From Planctomycetota bacterium (GTDB taxonomy: Bacteria; Planctomycetota; UBA1135; GCA-002686595): 64,000 bases of DNA. Shown here one piece after another: positions 17,035 to 25,794 of the stretch. A program made the translations under genes and the position numbers. The first letter of the stretch is position 1; every line of letters begins with the position of its first letter. The notes under the pieces are model-generated. The model saw nothing but the letters and a program-made list of their open reading frames with translations, made no database searches and was not told where the DNA came from. The stretch spans positions 124,001-188,000 of the forward strand of contig JAEUHZ010000021.1 in NCBI GenBank assembly GCA_016795205.1. Reading direction: 5' to 3'.

Positions 17035-18726
17035 TCAGGGGAAGAACTTGTACTCGCCGCCGGCGTCCTCGGCGATCCAGCTCAGGAGCGGCAGCTCGAT
17101 CCCGATCGCGACGCAGTTGATCTTCAACCGGCGCGTCTCGTTCCAGCGCTTCACGACGTCGCGGATCGCCACGGGGTCGACTTCCTTGCCCGTCGAGGGG
17201 ATCCCGTCCGAGAGGAAGAAGATCGTGTCGACGTAGGGGTCCTCGAAGGCGGCCTCGAAGGCGTCGTGGATGTTCGTCCCGCCGCGGGCATTGAGCCGGT
17301 TCACGTACTCGGTGGCCTTCTTGCGCAGCAGCTCGTCGGCCTCCTTCTGCTTCTGCGCGTCGCGGGCCTTGGCCTTCTCGTCGCGCGTGTCCTCCTTCTT
17401 GGGACCCGTCGACGGCCCCTTGCGCGCGCCACCCTTGCCGCCGCTGGCGACGTCGGCAGCGGCCTCGACGTGGTCCAGCCAGGGCACGACCGCGTCGCTG
17501 AAGGAGATGATGTTGAACAGGGAGCCGGGCGGCAGGGCCTCGATGATCTTGACCAGCTCGCGGCGTGCGGCCTCCATGCGCGAAGCGCCCTGGTACTCGG
17601 AGCCGCCCATGGAGGCCTCCATCGAGCCCGAGACGTCGATCACGAAGACCACGCGCTTCGAGCGGATCTCGATGCCGTAGAACTGCGGGGCCTCGGTGCC
17701 CGAATGCGCCACGGGCCGCTTCGCGCCCGGCGTCCTGGGCCCCGTGGCCTTGGGGAACTCGAAGGTCGCGCGCACGTTGCCCCACCACGTGGCCCAGGCC
17801 TGCGGATCGTCTCCGAGGGGCTGGCCCGTCATCTTGCGCAGCGTGTCGCCGCAGTCCGCCGCCAGACGGCTGCCCGGCGGCTCGGCCTGGAAGCGCTCGA
17901 TGATGGCCGCCACGGCCTCCTTGGAGTTCGAGCGCACGAGCCAGGACAACGCGATCGCGCGCGAGGACCAGTCGTCGTGCTTCAGCGTGTCCAGGAACAG
18001 CTCGAGCCGGGCGGGGTCCTGCGCGCGCGCCAGCACCGAGAGGGCGGCTCGGCGCATCTCGTCGTGCGTCGCGCGCGCGTGGCCGAGGAGCTGCGTCTCC
18101 CACGCGCTCCAGCCTTCGCCCTGGCCGACGAGCTGGGAGACGGCATCGATGGCCGGTCCCAAGAGCGCCTCGTCCTTGCCGGACTTCAGGACCGACTCGA
18201 GGACCTTGACCGCCGGCATGTGCTTGTGGTGCACGAGCACGTCGAGCGCCTCGCGTCGCACGGCGCCATCCTTGTCGGCGAGCAGCTTGAGCACCGCCTC
18301 GTCGACCACTCCCGGCGCGCAACCACGCGCGGCACGCAGGCGGAAGAGCTTCTCGAAGCTCTGCCCTGAGCCCATCGACCGGGCCAGCATCTTCTGCGTG
18401 TCGGGCGAGTCGCAGGTGGCGATGCACTCCGCCAGGATGCGTCGCAACTGCGCATCGGTGGCGAACTTGGCACCCAGCGCGTCGAAGCGCGCCGCGGCCT
18501 TGGCCGGCTCGGGACCCTTCTTGGCGCGGGCCGCGAGCAGCTTGGCCGCGTCGGCACGGGCTTGCAGCGGGGCGGAGGAGGACTCGAGCGTCTCCCAGTC
18601 GCGCTGATCGGGCGATTGCTGCGTGGCGGGCACCGCGGCTGCTGCGGCCGTGGGGGAGCCGCTGGCCGTGCCCAACGTGCCGAGGGCCAGGGCGGACAGG
18701 AGAGTTGCCGCGAGGATTCGCATCAT
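17035..18726 (-). CDS. Exported HEAT-repeat and von Willebrand factor A protein
   Basis: The 563-residue protein has a signal peptide (RILAATLLSALALGTLG). Residues about 45-310 are helical repeats of the HEAT type (for example GAVRREALDVLVHHKHMPAV and DWSSRAIALSWLVRS). A VWA domain runs from about residue 345 to the end. Its metal-ion-dependent adhesion site is intact: DVSGSMEAS gives DxSxS, with GGTNIHDA and FFLSDGIPS as the second and third loops. A highly charged insert near residues 430-465, rich in Lys, Glu and Asp, interrupts the VWA domain. VWA proteins of this type bind protein partners in a metal-dependent way. The partner is not apparent from the neighbours. Two ATG codons stand side by side (18726 and 18723). 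A possible promoter lies about 40-70 bases upstream. Confidence 0.78.
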   Translation of the reverse strand: MMRILAATLLSALALGTLGTASGSPTAAAAAVPATQQSPDQRDWETLESSSAPLQARADAAKLLAARAKKGPEPAKAAARFDALGAKFATDAQLRRILAECIATCDSPDTQKMLARSMGSGQSFEKLFRLRAARGCAPGVVDEAVLKLLADKDGAVRREALDVLVHHKHMPAVKVLESVLKSGKDEALLGPAIDAVSQLVGQGEGWSAWETQLLGHARATHDEMRRAALSVLARAQDPARLELFLDTLKHDDWSSRAIALSWLVRSNSKEAVAAIIERFQAEPPGSRLAADCGDTLRKMTGQPLGDDPQAWATWWGNVRATFEFPKATGPRTPGAKRPVAHSGTEAPQFYGIEIRSKRVVFVIDVSGSMEASMGGSEYQGASRMEAARRELVKIIEALPPGSLFNIISFSDAVVPWLDHVEAAADVASGGKGGARKGPSTGPKKEDTRDEKAKARDAQKQKEADELLRKKATEYVNRLNARGGTNIHDAFEAAFEDPYVDTIFFLSDGIPSTGKEVDPVAIRDVVKRWNETRRLKINCVAIGIELPLLSWIAEDAGGEYKFFP

Positions 18727-18766
18727 GGAATGGGGGCCGGCCGGTGTGCGAAGCGTGTGTCAAGAC

Positions 18767-18794
18767 ATCGTACGACCCCTGCCCGACCCGCCAA
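18767..18794 (-). promoter_or_regulatory. Candidate promoter for the HEAT/VWA gene
   Basis: On the minus strand TTGGCG (18794-18789) is followed after 16 bases by TACGAT (18772-18767). This would start transcription about 30 bases before the ATG at 18726. The arrangement resembles the pair at 3862-3890. It is a visual match only. Confidence 0.35.
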
Positions 18795-19007
18795 CCGCTT
18801 CCGGCCGGAACTTGCGGCCCGGGCGCTGCTTCCGAGGTCGGGGGCAGAGCGGATCCATGCCGCTGCGAGTACCCGCCCGAGCAGCCCGCAGCCTGCGGCG
18901 CAGGAATTCGACCCCGCTGGGGCTAGGATGCGGCTGCGCGGCCGTCCCGAACGGGCTCTCCAGTGCTGCGACCCCGCTTTGGGGGACGAGAGTCCACGAC
19001 GGAACCG

Positions 19008-20069
19008 ATGACGGACCCCGCAGTCGAACCGCAGCGCCGCCCGAGCGTCAGTGAATGGAAGGCGCTCGTCGAGAACTTCCAGGAGCCCAGCGACTCGCGC
19101 GCCGCATGGCAGGTGACGAGCACGCTCGTCGCGTACGTCGCCGCGTGGCTGCTCATGATCCTGGCCTGGAGCGCGGCCTGGTGGTTGGCGCTGCCCGTGG
19201 CCGTCATCGCCGCCGGCCTGCTCGTGCGCCTGTTCATCATCTTCCACGACTGCGGGCACGGCTCCTTCTTCCGCTCGCACACCGCGAACTCGATCGTCGG
19301 GTTCGTCGCGGGAGTCCTGACTTGGACGCCGTTCCACCACTGGCGGGGCGAGCACGCGCGACATCACAAGACGTCGGGCGACCTGAATCGCCGCGGCGTG
19401 GGCGACATCTGGACGATGACGGTCGAGGAGTACCTGGCCGCCTCGCGCTGGCGGCGCCTCCTCTACCGGCTGAGCCGCAACCCGCTGGTCCTGTTCGGCA
19501 TCGCGCCGCTGTTCGTCTTCGTGGTCTACCAGCGCCTCCCGTCGCGCGGGGTTCCCGACCGCGACCGACGCTCCGTGTGGTGGACGAACTTGGCGCTCGT
19601 GGCCCTCGCAGCCGCGATGATCTGGGCCGTCGGACCGCTGGCGTACCTGGTCCTCCAGGGAACGGTCATGGCCGTCGGGGGCTCCATGGGAGTCTGGCTG
19701 TTCTACGTCCAGCACCAGTTCGAGGGCGCCTACTGGCAGCGTGGAGAGGCCTGGGATTACACGGACGCCGCGCTGCGAGGCAGCTCCTTCTACCGGCTGC
19801 CGCGCGTGCTGCAGTGGTTCTCGGGCAACATCGGGTTCCACCACGTGCACCACCTGAGCCCGCGCATCCCGAACTATCGCCTCGAGGCCTGCCACCGCTC
19901 GCACCCGGTGTTTCGCGCGGTGCCCGAGCTGACGCTCGCACAGGGCTGGCGCTCCGCCCGGCTGCGCCTGTGGGACGAGTCGCGCGGAAAGCTCGTGGGG
20001 TTCCGCGAAGCACGCCGCGTGCGCGAGGCGCGCCGCGCGGCCGGGCGCGCCGACTGCGGCGCGGACTGA
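19008..20069 (+). CDS. Membrane fatty acid desaturase
   Basis: The 353-residue protein is a member of the integral membrane fatty acid desaturase family. The three histidine boxes that hold the diiron centre are present: HDCGHGSFF near residue 80, HHWRGEHARHH near residue 113 and HHVHHLS near residue 280. Pairs of membrane helices lie before the first box and around residues 160-225. The order and spacing resemble acyl-lipid omega-6/delta-12 desaturases (DesA type), which insert double bonds using oxygen and ferredoxin or cytochrome b5 as electron donor. The exact position specificity cannot be read. The ATG at 19008 is preferred over a GTG 45 bases upstream because the intervening residues are Arg-rich and unlike a desaturase N-terminus. 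It is divergent from the VWA gene. Confidence 0.85.
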   Translation: MTDPAVEPQRRPSVSEWKALVENFQEPSDSRAAWQVTSTLVAYVAAWLLMILAWSAAWWLALPVAVIAAGLLVRLFIIFHDCGHGSFFRSHTANSIVGFVAGVLTWTPFHHWRGEHARHHKTSGDLNRRGVGDIWTMTVEEYLAASRWRRLLYRLSRNPLVLFGIAPLFVFVVYQRLPSRGVPDRDRRSVWWTNLALVALAAAMIWAVGPLAYLVLQGTVMAVGGSMGVWLFYVQHQFEGAYWQRGEAWDYTDAALRGSSFYRLPRVLQWFSGNIGFHHVHHLSPRIPNYRLEACHRSHPVFRAVPELTLAQGWRSARLRLWDESRGKLVGFREARRVREARRAAGRADCGAD

Positions 20070-20329
20070 GCGGCGATCCTCGTCGCGCCGCGTCACCGGC
20101 GCCACGCGGGGACGCGGAATCCTCGCCCCCACGCGCGGCGTCGGCGGGCTCGCGGCTCGCGCACTGGCGCGGCAGGCGCAGGGGCGTGCGCTACGAACTG
20201 TGGCGGAGCTCACTGCCCACAGCAGCGCCTGGAGCGGGCCGTCGCGGGGGTCAAAATGGGGCACGCTCCGGGCCGATGCCGCGACCCGCTTCATCGGCGC
20301 CGAGCTGCCAACCACCTCGGAGGTGCTCC

Positions 20330-21421
20330 ATGAACACTCGTTCCTCCCTGCTGGCAATCCTGGCCCTTGGCGGTCTCCTCGCGCCAGCGAGCCGCGCCGG
20401 TGGCGAGGAGCTGCAGACGCTCCGAACGCCGGTGCGCGTCGACGCCACGATCGACTCGCTCTCGGGCGACGTCGCCAACGGCGGTGGTGAGTTCCTCCTC
20501 GTCGGCCGTGATGAAGCCTCCGGGCGGGAGCGGCGCGTGCTGCTCCGCTTCGCCGTCCACGAGGCGATCCCGACGGGCGCGGTCGTGGCGTCTGCGTCGC
20601 TGTCCTTCCGCCTGATCCAAGGCGGCGCCGACATCCAGCTCTGGCGCATCACGGAATCGTGGCGCTCGGGTCGCTCGAACCCCGCTGGCGACGAGCTCGT
20701 GCCCGCGCCGGCGCAGCCCGGGGACGCGACCTGGGCGTACCGTCACCACGGCACGGCGGCGCCCTGGTCCGCGCCAGGTGGATCGCTGGCCCCGCAGGCC
20801 TCCGCGTCCTTCCTCGTCAGCGGCAGCGAGGTCTACTACACGGTGGGGGCGTCGCGGGAGGACGTGCAGTTCTGGATCGACCATCCCGCGGAGAATCACG
20901 GGTGGTGCCTGCGCGTGGCAGGCTCGCAGACCCAGCTCGCACGCCTCGAGAGCATGGAGAGTTCCGGCACCTACGAGCCGCACCTGTGGGTGCAGTACTA
21001 CCTGCCCGGGACGCTGCCCCAGACCTACTGCATGTCGACGGTCAACTCCTCGGGTCAGCGCGCCGAGATCGGCTGGTCGGGCTCGACCTCATGGGCCGCG
21101 AACGACCTGCGCCTCACCGTGGCGGGCGCCCCGCCCAACGTGATGGGCGCCTTCTTCTGCGGGCCGAACCCGTCCCTGATCCCCTTCGGCAACGGGTACC
21201 GCTGCGTGGACTCGAGCATCTACACGCCGCTTCTGCGCCTGGGCAACGCGCCTGCGAGCTCGTCGGGCACCGTCGACCACCTGCTCGACTTCTCCCGCGC
21301 TCCGGCCGCGGTGATCCATCCCTCGAGCATGTGGCGCTTCCAGTACTGGTTCCGCGACCCGGGAGCTCCGCCTGACGGTTTCAACCTGTCGGACGGGCTG
21401 TTCGTCGTCGTCCAGCCCTGA
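20330..21421 (+). CDS. Secreted protein with DNRLRE-like module and divergent end domain
   Basis: The 363-residue product has a strong Shine-Dalgarno GGAGG six bases before the ATG and a signal peptide (SLLAILALGGLLAPASRAGG). Residues about 28-215 form a beta-sandwich of the DNRLRE type, with VDATIDSLSGDVANGG, RVLLRFAV and IQLWRITESW, a module often found in exported proteins of bacteria with large surface proteins. The last 145 residues are a second type of end domain: TYCMSTVNSSGQRAEIGW, FFCGPN, PFGNGYRCV, WRFQYWFRDP and FNLSDGL. It parallels the six-cysteine domain found elsewhere in the window (FGDGLRC, VWYRN, FNLSNG) but has fewer cysteines. No catalytic site is evident. A surface location is likely. 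Confidence 0.68.
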   Translation: MNTRSSLLAILALGGLLAPASRAGGEELQTLRTPVRVDATIDSLSGDVANGGGEFLLVGRDEASGRERRVLLRFAVHEAIPTGAVVASASLSFRLIQGGADIQLWRITESWRSGRSNPAGDELVPAPAQPGDATWAYRHHGTAAPWSAPGGSLAPQASASFLVSGSEVYYTVGASREDVQFWIDHPAENHGWCLRVAGSQTQLARLESMESSGTYEPHLWVQYYLPGTLPQTYCMSTVNSSGQRAEIGWSGSTSWAANDLRLTVAGAPPNVMGAFFCGPNPSLIPFGNGYRCVDSSIYTPLLRLGNAPASSSGTVDHLLDFSRAPAAVIHPSSMWRFQYWFRDPGAPPDGFNLSDGLFVVVQP

Positions 21422-21439
21422 TTCGACGGGCCGTGGAGT

Positions 21440-23287
21440 TCAGGGCCCGGTGGCGCCGATCGTCACCGGGCCGCCGTAGGCACCCAGCGTCAGCGCGCTC
21501 GCCATCGTGATCGCGGTCGGGCTCGCACCACCCTTCAGCCACACGTGCGCGCCAGGAGCGGCCACGGACACGGCCTGGGCGAGCGTCGCGTAGGGCGCGT
21601 TGAACGTGCCGTTCTGTCCCGGGCCGCTGGCCGCGAAATCGACCCACAGGCCGTTGCCGAACAGGGCGCGGAACAAGTCGGGGAGCGGTCCGATGCGCTC
21701 GGCCGACGGGTTCGTGCCGCCCTGAGGCGTGCCCGTGTCCCGCAGCAGGGTGCGCAGCGCGAAGGGGTCCATCGCGGCGCCGCCGTGCAGACGGCGGTGG
21801 TTGGCCTGCACGAGCGCGGCGGCGCCGGACACGATCGGCGTCGCGCTCGACGTCCCACCGAAGTTCGCCGTGTACCAGCCGTTCGCGCCCAGCGACTGGC
21901 CGCCCCAGTTCAGCGACCCGAAGCCCGTGGTGCGCACACGCTCTCCCCAACCCTGCACGTTGAGGCGCGAGCCGTAGTTCGAGAACGCCAGACGTGCGCG
22001 GGCGGGTTGGGTCCCGCCGAATGCGGCCGGGGCGGCGCCGGCGCCGACGAGGATCGCGCCCGAGTCGTTCTCGGGGAGGAAGGGCCAGTGACCGTTGTTG
22101 CCCGTGCGGTACTCCACGGCGTCGAGGTCCTGTGATCCGTTGCCCGCCGCCTGGACGACCACCCGGCCGTTGCCGGTCGCGGCCTGGATCGCCGTGTAGA
22201 CGTCGAAGAGCCACTCCGAGGGCACCAGGCCGAGTTGCGTGTCCCCGCCCGGGTAGTTCGGTCCCGCGACCTGTTGCTCGATCAGGATCACGTCGCCGGG
22301 CTCGGTCACCTCGATCGCGTCGAAGAGCGCGGCGGCGATGTCGTGCAGCATGCCGCCACCCGGTTGCAGCGTGATCGTGCCGATGAAATGTCCCACGGCG
22401 TCGGCCGCGATGCCGACCACGCCGGCATCGTCGTCACGTGCGAGCATGACCCCCAGGACGGCGGTTCCATGGTTCCCGTGAGCGCCCATGAAGTGGAACT
22501 CGCCGCTGGTCGGCGTGTCCGCGTGGTTGTGGTACGTGATCGCGGGCAAGTCGAGGTGCCCGGTGTTGAACTGGTACTCGAGGTCGAGCACGCGCACACC
22601 CGCGCCGCGCGTGCGCGCGCCAACCCACGCCGCGCGGGCGTCGATGCCGTCGGGTGCGGGATCGAGATAGCCCTGGTCTGCTTCCCAATCGGGCGGGACC
22701 GGTGGTCCCGACGACGGGAGCTGCACGGGCCGCTGCATGGGAGCCGCGATCTCGACGATGTCCAGGGTGTTCAGCAGGTCGCAGGCCGTCGCGACGTCGA
22801 TCCCCGCGGCCAGGCGCACGCGGAAGAAGGACGCCGGGTCGGCGATCGCGCGCTGGTGAACGTCGGCCGCAGCCGCACGCAACTCCGCGAGTCGCGCGTC
22901 GGGGAGCCGGCTCAGCGGCCGCCACTCCGAGTCGCCCAGGCCGGCCAGCACGGCCCCGGCCGGCGCGAGCAATCCGGTGCGGGCGTCGTCGAGGCGCCCG
23001 TTCCGCGCCCGGATCGGCAGGTCGTCGCGCAGCTTCACGGAGAGGAAGCGCTCTGCGTGCCAGGGCCGGACCTCGGTGTTGGCCGGCTTCTCGAGCGCCC
23101 GTCGCTCGCTGCGCTCGGACGCGCCGGTCCCCGGGTCGGCGGCCTGCTCGCTGTCCTGCGCCGCGGCCGGATCCGCGGGATCCTGCGCCTGGGCCAGCGT
23201 GGGTGTCGCGCAGGTCAGCGCGAGCAGCGCAGCGCGCGCGGCCGAACGCAGGGATCGATCGAGGACGTGCAGGCCTGTGAGCGACAT
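21440..23287 (-). CDS. Secreted subtilisin-like serine protease (family S8)
   Basis: The 615-residue protein has a signal peptide, an N-terminal propeptide-like region to about residue 205 and a subtilase domain. The catalytic triad is complete: Asp near 235 in VRVLDLEYQF, His near 273 in GNHGTAVLG and Ser near 480 in GGTSSATP. The oxyanion Asn is near 383 in QAAGNGSQ. The Asp motif lacks the common D-S/T-G and reads D-L-E, as in a subgroup of bacterial S8 enzymes. The C-terminal 95 residues look like the start of a parallel beta-helix (FNAPYATLAQAV, GAHVWLKGG), which is known from polysaccharide-binding tails. It lies 14 bases downstream of the fibre-like gene on the same strand and has its own GGAGG, so the pair is probably one operon; the fibre-like protein is a possible substrate. 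Confidence 0.83.
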   Translation of the reverse strand: MSLTGLHVLDRSLRSAARAALLALTCATPTLAQAQDPADPAAAQDSEQAADPGTGASERSERRALEKPANTEVRPWHAERFLSVKLRDDLPIRARNGRLDDARTGLLAPAGAVLAGLGDSEWRPLSRLPDARLAELRAAAADVHQRAIADPASFFRVRLAAGIDVATACDLLNTLDIVEIAAPMQRPVQLPSSGPPVPPDWEADQGYLDPAPDGIDARAAWVGARTRGAGVRVLDLEYQFNTGHLDLPAITYHNHADTPTSGEFHFMGAHGNHGTAVLGVMLARDDDAGVVGIAADAVGHFIGTITLQPGGGMLHDIAAALFDAIEVTEPGDVILIEQQVAGPNYPGGDTQLGLVPSEWLFDVYTAIQAATGNGRVVVQAAGNGSQDLDAVEYRTGNNGHWPFLPENDSGAILVGAGAAPAAFGGTQPARARLAFSNYGSRLNVQGWGERVRTTGFGSLNWGGQSLGANGWYTANFGGTSSATPIVSGAAALVQANHRRLHGGAAMDPFALRTLLRDTGTPQGGTNPSAERIGPLPDLFRALFGNGLWVDFAASGPGQNGTFNAPYATLAQAVSVAAPGAHVWLKGGASPTAITMASALTLGAYGGPVTIGATGP

Positions 23288-23301
23288 GCTGAACCTCCGG
23301 A

Positions 23302-25710
23302 TCAGTGCAGGTTGACGAGGACCAGCACGAGCCCGCGCTCACCGGCGGCGAGCGGCGTCATGGCCTTGCCGATGACCGCTCCGAACGTGCGGCCAGCGTC
23401 CTCGGCCTTCATCGCGTGCCCCGGGACGGCCGACGTCGTGAGCAGATCGCCCGGCTCGATCGCCGCCCCGCTGGCGTCCGCGCGGCACCACACGCGGCCC
23501 GTCAGCGCGACGTGGTGCGTGCCGTCGGCCAGCGGATCGCCCTCCGCGCTCATGACCATGCCCGGCGAGAGCCCGTTCGCGCCCGAGATCACGCCCGCCA
23601 CGCGACGGTCGTAGGGCTGGCTCGCGACGATCAGCTCGCCGGGGCGGGCTGGGTCGATGACCACGACCAGGCCGGGCTCGACGGCCGCGCCCTCGCTCGC
23701 CGGGCTGACCTCGAAGCGCTCGGCCAGGTCCGAGCCTCCGGTGATCGTCAGGATCGTCGTGCGCGTCGCGCCATTCACGTCCAGGCGGACGGAGGGGTTC
23801 GCCGTGCCGATGCCGACGTTGCCATTGACGCCGTCGATGGTCAGGAAGTCGTTGTAGGTCGTGCCGTCCGTGCGCGCGATGAACAGCTTCGGCGCGGCGT
23901 TCACACCCACGTTGAAGCCGTGCGTCGCGTCGTTGCGCTTCAACAGCAGGTCGGCGTTGCCGCCGATGCCCGCGACGTGGACCTCGGCCAAGGGCGTCGT
24001 CGTGCCGACGCCGACCCGACCGCCGAAGTGGTTCTTGCCGCCCGTGAAGTAGCCCGCGAAGCCCGTGCTGCTCGACGTCGATCCGAAGACGCCGTAGTTC
24101 ACGCCGCTGCCCGTCACTTGGCCGCGCACGCCCGTGCCCGTGGCGCTCTGCGAGAGGCCGAACACGCCCGTCGATTCCTGCGATCCGGTGGCCTGACCCC
24201 AGACGGCCGTGCCGTTCAGATCCGCCGCGACGAAGTAGCCGCCGTAGTTCACGCCCTGCGGGCTGGTCGCCTGCACTGCGGCGGCGTTGCCGCCCGCAGC
24301 CTCGACGTGCAGCTTCGACGCCGGCGTGCTGGTGCCGAGGCCTACGTCACCCGCGACGTACAGGCCGTTGGTGGGCGGCGTCGCGACGTTCGCGCCGACG
24401 GCGACGCCCCCGCCGGAGCCCACGAGGAGCTTCGTGTTGCCGTTCGTCTGCACGCGGAACGGGTCGAGCCCGGCGGCGCCGTTGACGTGCAGCGTGCTGT
24501 TCGGCGTGACCGTCCCGAAGCCGCCGCGGCCTGTCGTCACCACGTTCTGCGCGCCGAAGCTGGGCAGGATCTTGACGCCCGCGATGCCCGCCGCGAGCGA
24601 CACGTCGGCATCCAGGATGGCGCCGTCGGCGATGTCCGCGGAGAGGATGGGCTGGCCCGCGAGGCGGAAGGCCCCGGAGTCCAACCCATCGAGCAGGTCG
24701 GCGTTGAAGCCGGCGACCTTCACCGATGAGGAGACGACCAGCGGAGCCGAGCCCGCGACGGTCGAGATGAACTGCCCGGACGCGCGCACGCGCCCCTCGA
24801 CGTGGAGGCGATCCGCCGGCGTGAGCGTCCCCAGGCCCACGCGTCCCGCCGCCGAGACGAACAGATCGCTGCTCAGCGGGTAGAGCAGACCCAGCGTGGG
24901 CGTCGTCGAGGCGTTCATGCACGTGCCGGGGTTGGCCAGGTCCTCGATCGACCCGGCGCAGAACAGCGCGCTGGAGGCCGCTTGGTGCGGCCCGACCAGC
25001 GTGCGCCCGGCGAACGGGCCGCCGCCGCCGGCGGTCGCGCCCTCGAAGCCACCGGTGGCGCCGCCCGGCTGCGCGCCTGCGTCGCCCGGGGCACTCGCGG
25101 CTCCAACGCCGCCCGCGGGCACGAAGCGCGGCGGCCAGTCGAGCGCGATCTCCTGGAAGCGACCGCGCCCCAGGTTGCGCAAGACGCGCTCACGCGTCGG
25201 CGTCTGGACCACGAGGTCGGGCGCGCCGTCGCCGTCGAGGTCGACGACCGCGACGCCGCGCAGGTCGAACGCGGCCTCGAGCTCGGCGAGCGCGTGCACC
25301 TCCTCGAAGCGCGGGCCCTCGAGACCGCGGAACAGCCGGCTCTCGCCACCGGGCACGACGAGCAGCAGGTCGGGACGCCCGTCCTGGTCGAAGTCGGCCC
25401 AGGCGGCCTGGGTCGCGCCGAGGATCCCGGCCAGGCCGGCGGACGCCGTGATGTCCTGGAAGCTGCGCCCCGCTTCGTTCTGGAACAGGCGCGCCAGCGT
25501 GCCCTCGACGAGCACGACGAGATCGAGGTCACCGTCCGCGTCGCAGTCGGCCCACGTCAGGCTGGCGGGCGGCGCGCCAGTCGCGGACAGCGAGGGCGTC
25601 ACGAGCGTGGCGGCTGGCGGGGTCGCGGCCGGTGGTGCGCTGGGGGCGCTTGGGGACTGGGCGCCGGCGGGCGCGAACGGGAGGAGCAACGCGAGGTGGA
25701 GTCGCCACAT
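23302..25710 (-). CDS. Secreted fibre-like protein with FG-GAP repeats and a conserved end domain
   Basis: The 802-residue protein has a signal peptide and three FG-GAP/VCBS-like repeats within residues 40-190. These show acidic calcium-type loops DADGDLDLVV, DQDGRPDLLLV and DLDGDGAPDLVV. Gly-rich linkers and five or more copies of a VGLGTxTPxxxLHVxG motif follow between residues 290 and 650, as in phage tail-fibre and bacterial adhesin stalks. The last 150 residues begin with SDLAERFEV and include YDRRVAGVISGANGLSPGM and GDLLTTSAVPGHAMKAED. This end domain recurs after such stalks in other bacteria and may act as a folding or assembly cap. No phage genes are nearby. The protein is likely a trimeric or filamentous surface structure; the next gene downstream is a protease. 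Confidence 0.68.
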   Translation of the reverse strand: MWRLHLALLLPFAPAGAQSPSAPSAPPAATPPAATLVTPSLSATGAPPASLTWADCDADGDLDLVVLVEGTLARLFQNEAGRSFQDITASAGLAGILGATQAAWADFDQDGRPDLLLVVPGGESRLFRGLEGPRFEEVHALAELEAAFDLRGVAVVDLDGDGAPDLVVQTPTRERVLRNLGRGRFQEIALDWPPRFVPAGGVGAASAPGDAGAQPGGATGGFEGATAGGGGPFAGRTLVGPHQAASSALFCAGSIEDLANPGTCMNASTTPTLGLLYPLSSDLFVSAAGRVGLGTLTPADRLHVEGRVRASGQFISTVAGSAPLVVSSSVKVAGFNADLLDGLDSGAFRLAGQPILSADIADGAILDADVSLAAGIAGVKILPSFGAQNVVTTGRGGFGTVTPNSTLHVNGAAGLDPFRVQTNGNTKLLVGSGGGVAVGANVATPPTNGLYVAGDVGLGTSTPASKLHVEAAGGNAAAVQATSPQGVNYGGYFVAADLNGTAVWGQATGSQESTGVFGLSQSATGTGVRGQVTGSGVNYGVFGSTSSSTGFAGYFTGGKNHFGGRVGVGTTTPLAEVHVAGIGGNADLLLKRNDATHGFNVGVNAAPKLFIARTDGTTYNDFLTIDGVNGNVGIGTANPSVRLDVNGATRTTILTITGGSDLAERFEVSPASEGAAVEPGLVVVIDPARPGELIVASQPYDRRVAGVISGANGLSPGMVMSAEGDPLADGTHHVALTGRVWCRADASGAAIEPGDLLTTSAVPGHAMKAEDAGRTFGAVIGKAMTPLAAGERGLVLVLVNLH

Positions 25711-25794
25711 GGTGCCGGGAGCGCTGGATCGGGGGTCGTGCGGCGCAGGGAAGCCCTGCCGATCCCTCCAGGCGCCGGGCGCGTTCGCCGCCCA

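Noticed and set aside
18767..18794. TTGACA on the minus strand near 18762 as the -35 of the HEAT/VWA gene
   Set aside because: No acceptable -10 follows at 16-18 bases; the TTGGCG/TACGAT pair just upstream fits better.
24000..25000. Phage origin of the fibre-like gene
   Set aside because: Tail-fibre-like repeats are present, but there are no capsid, terminase, integrase or lysis genes and the protein has a signal peptide.
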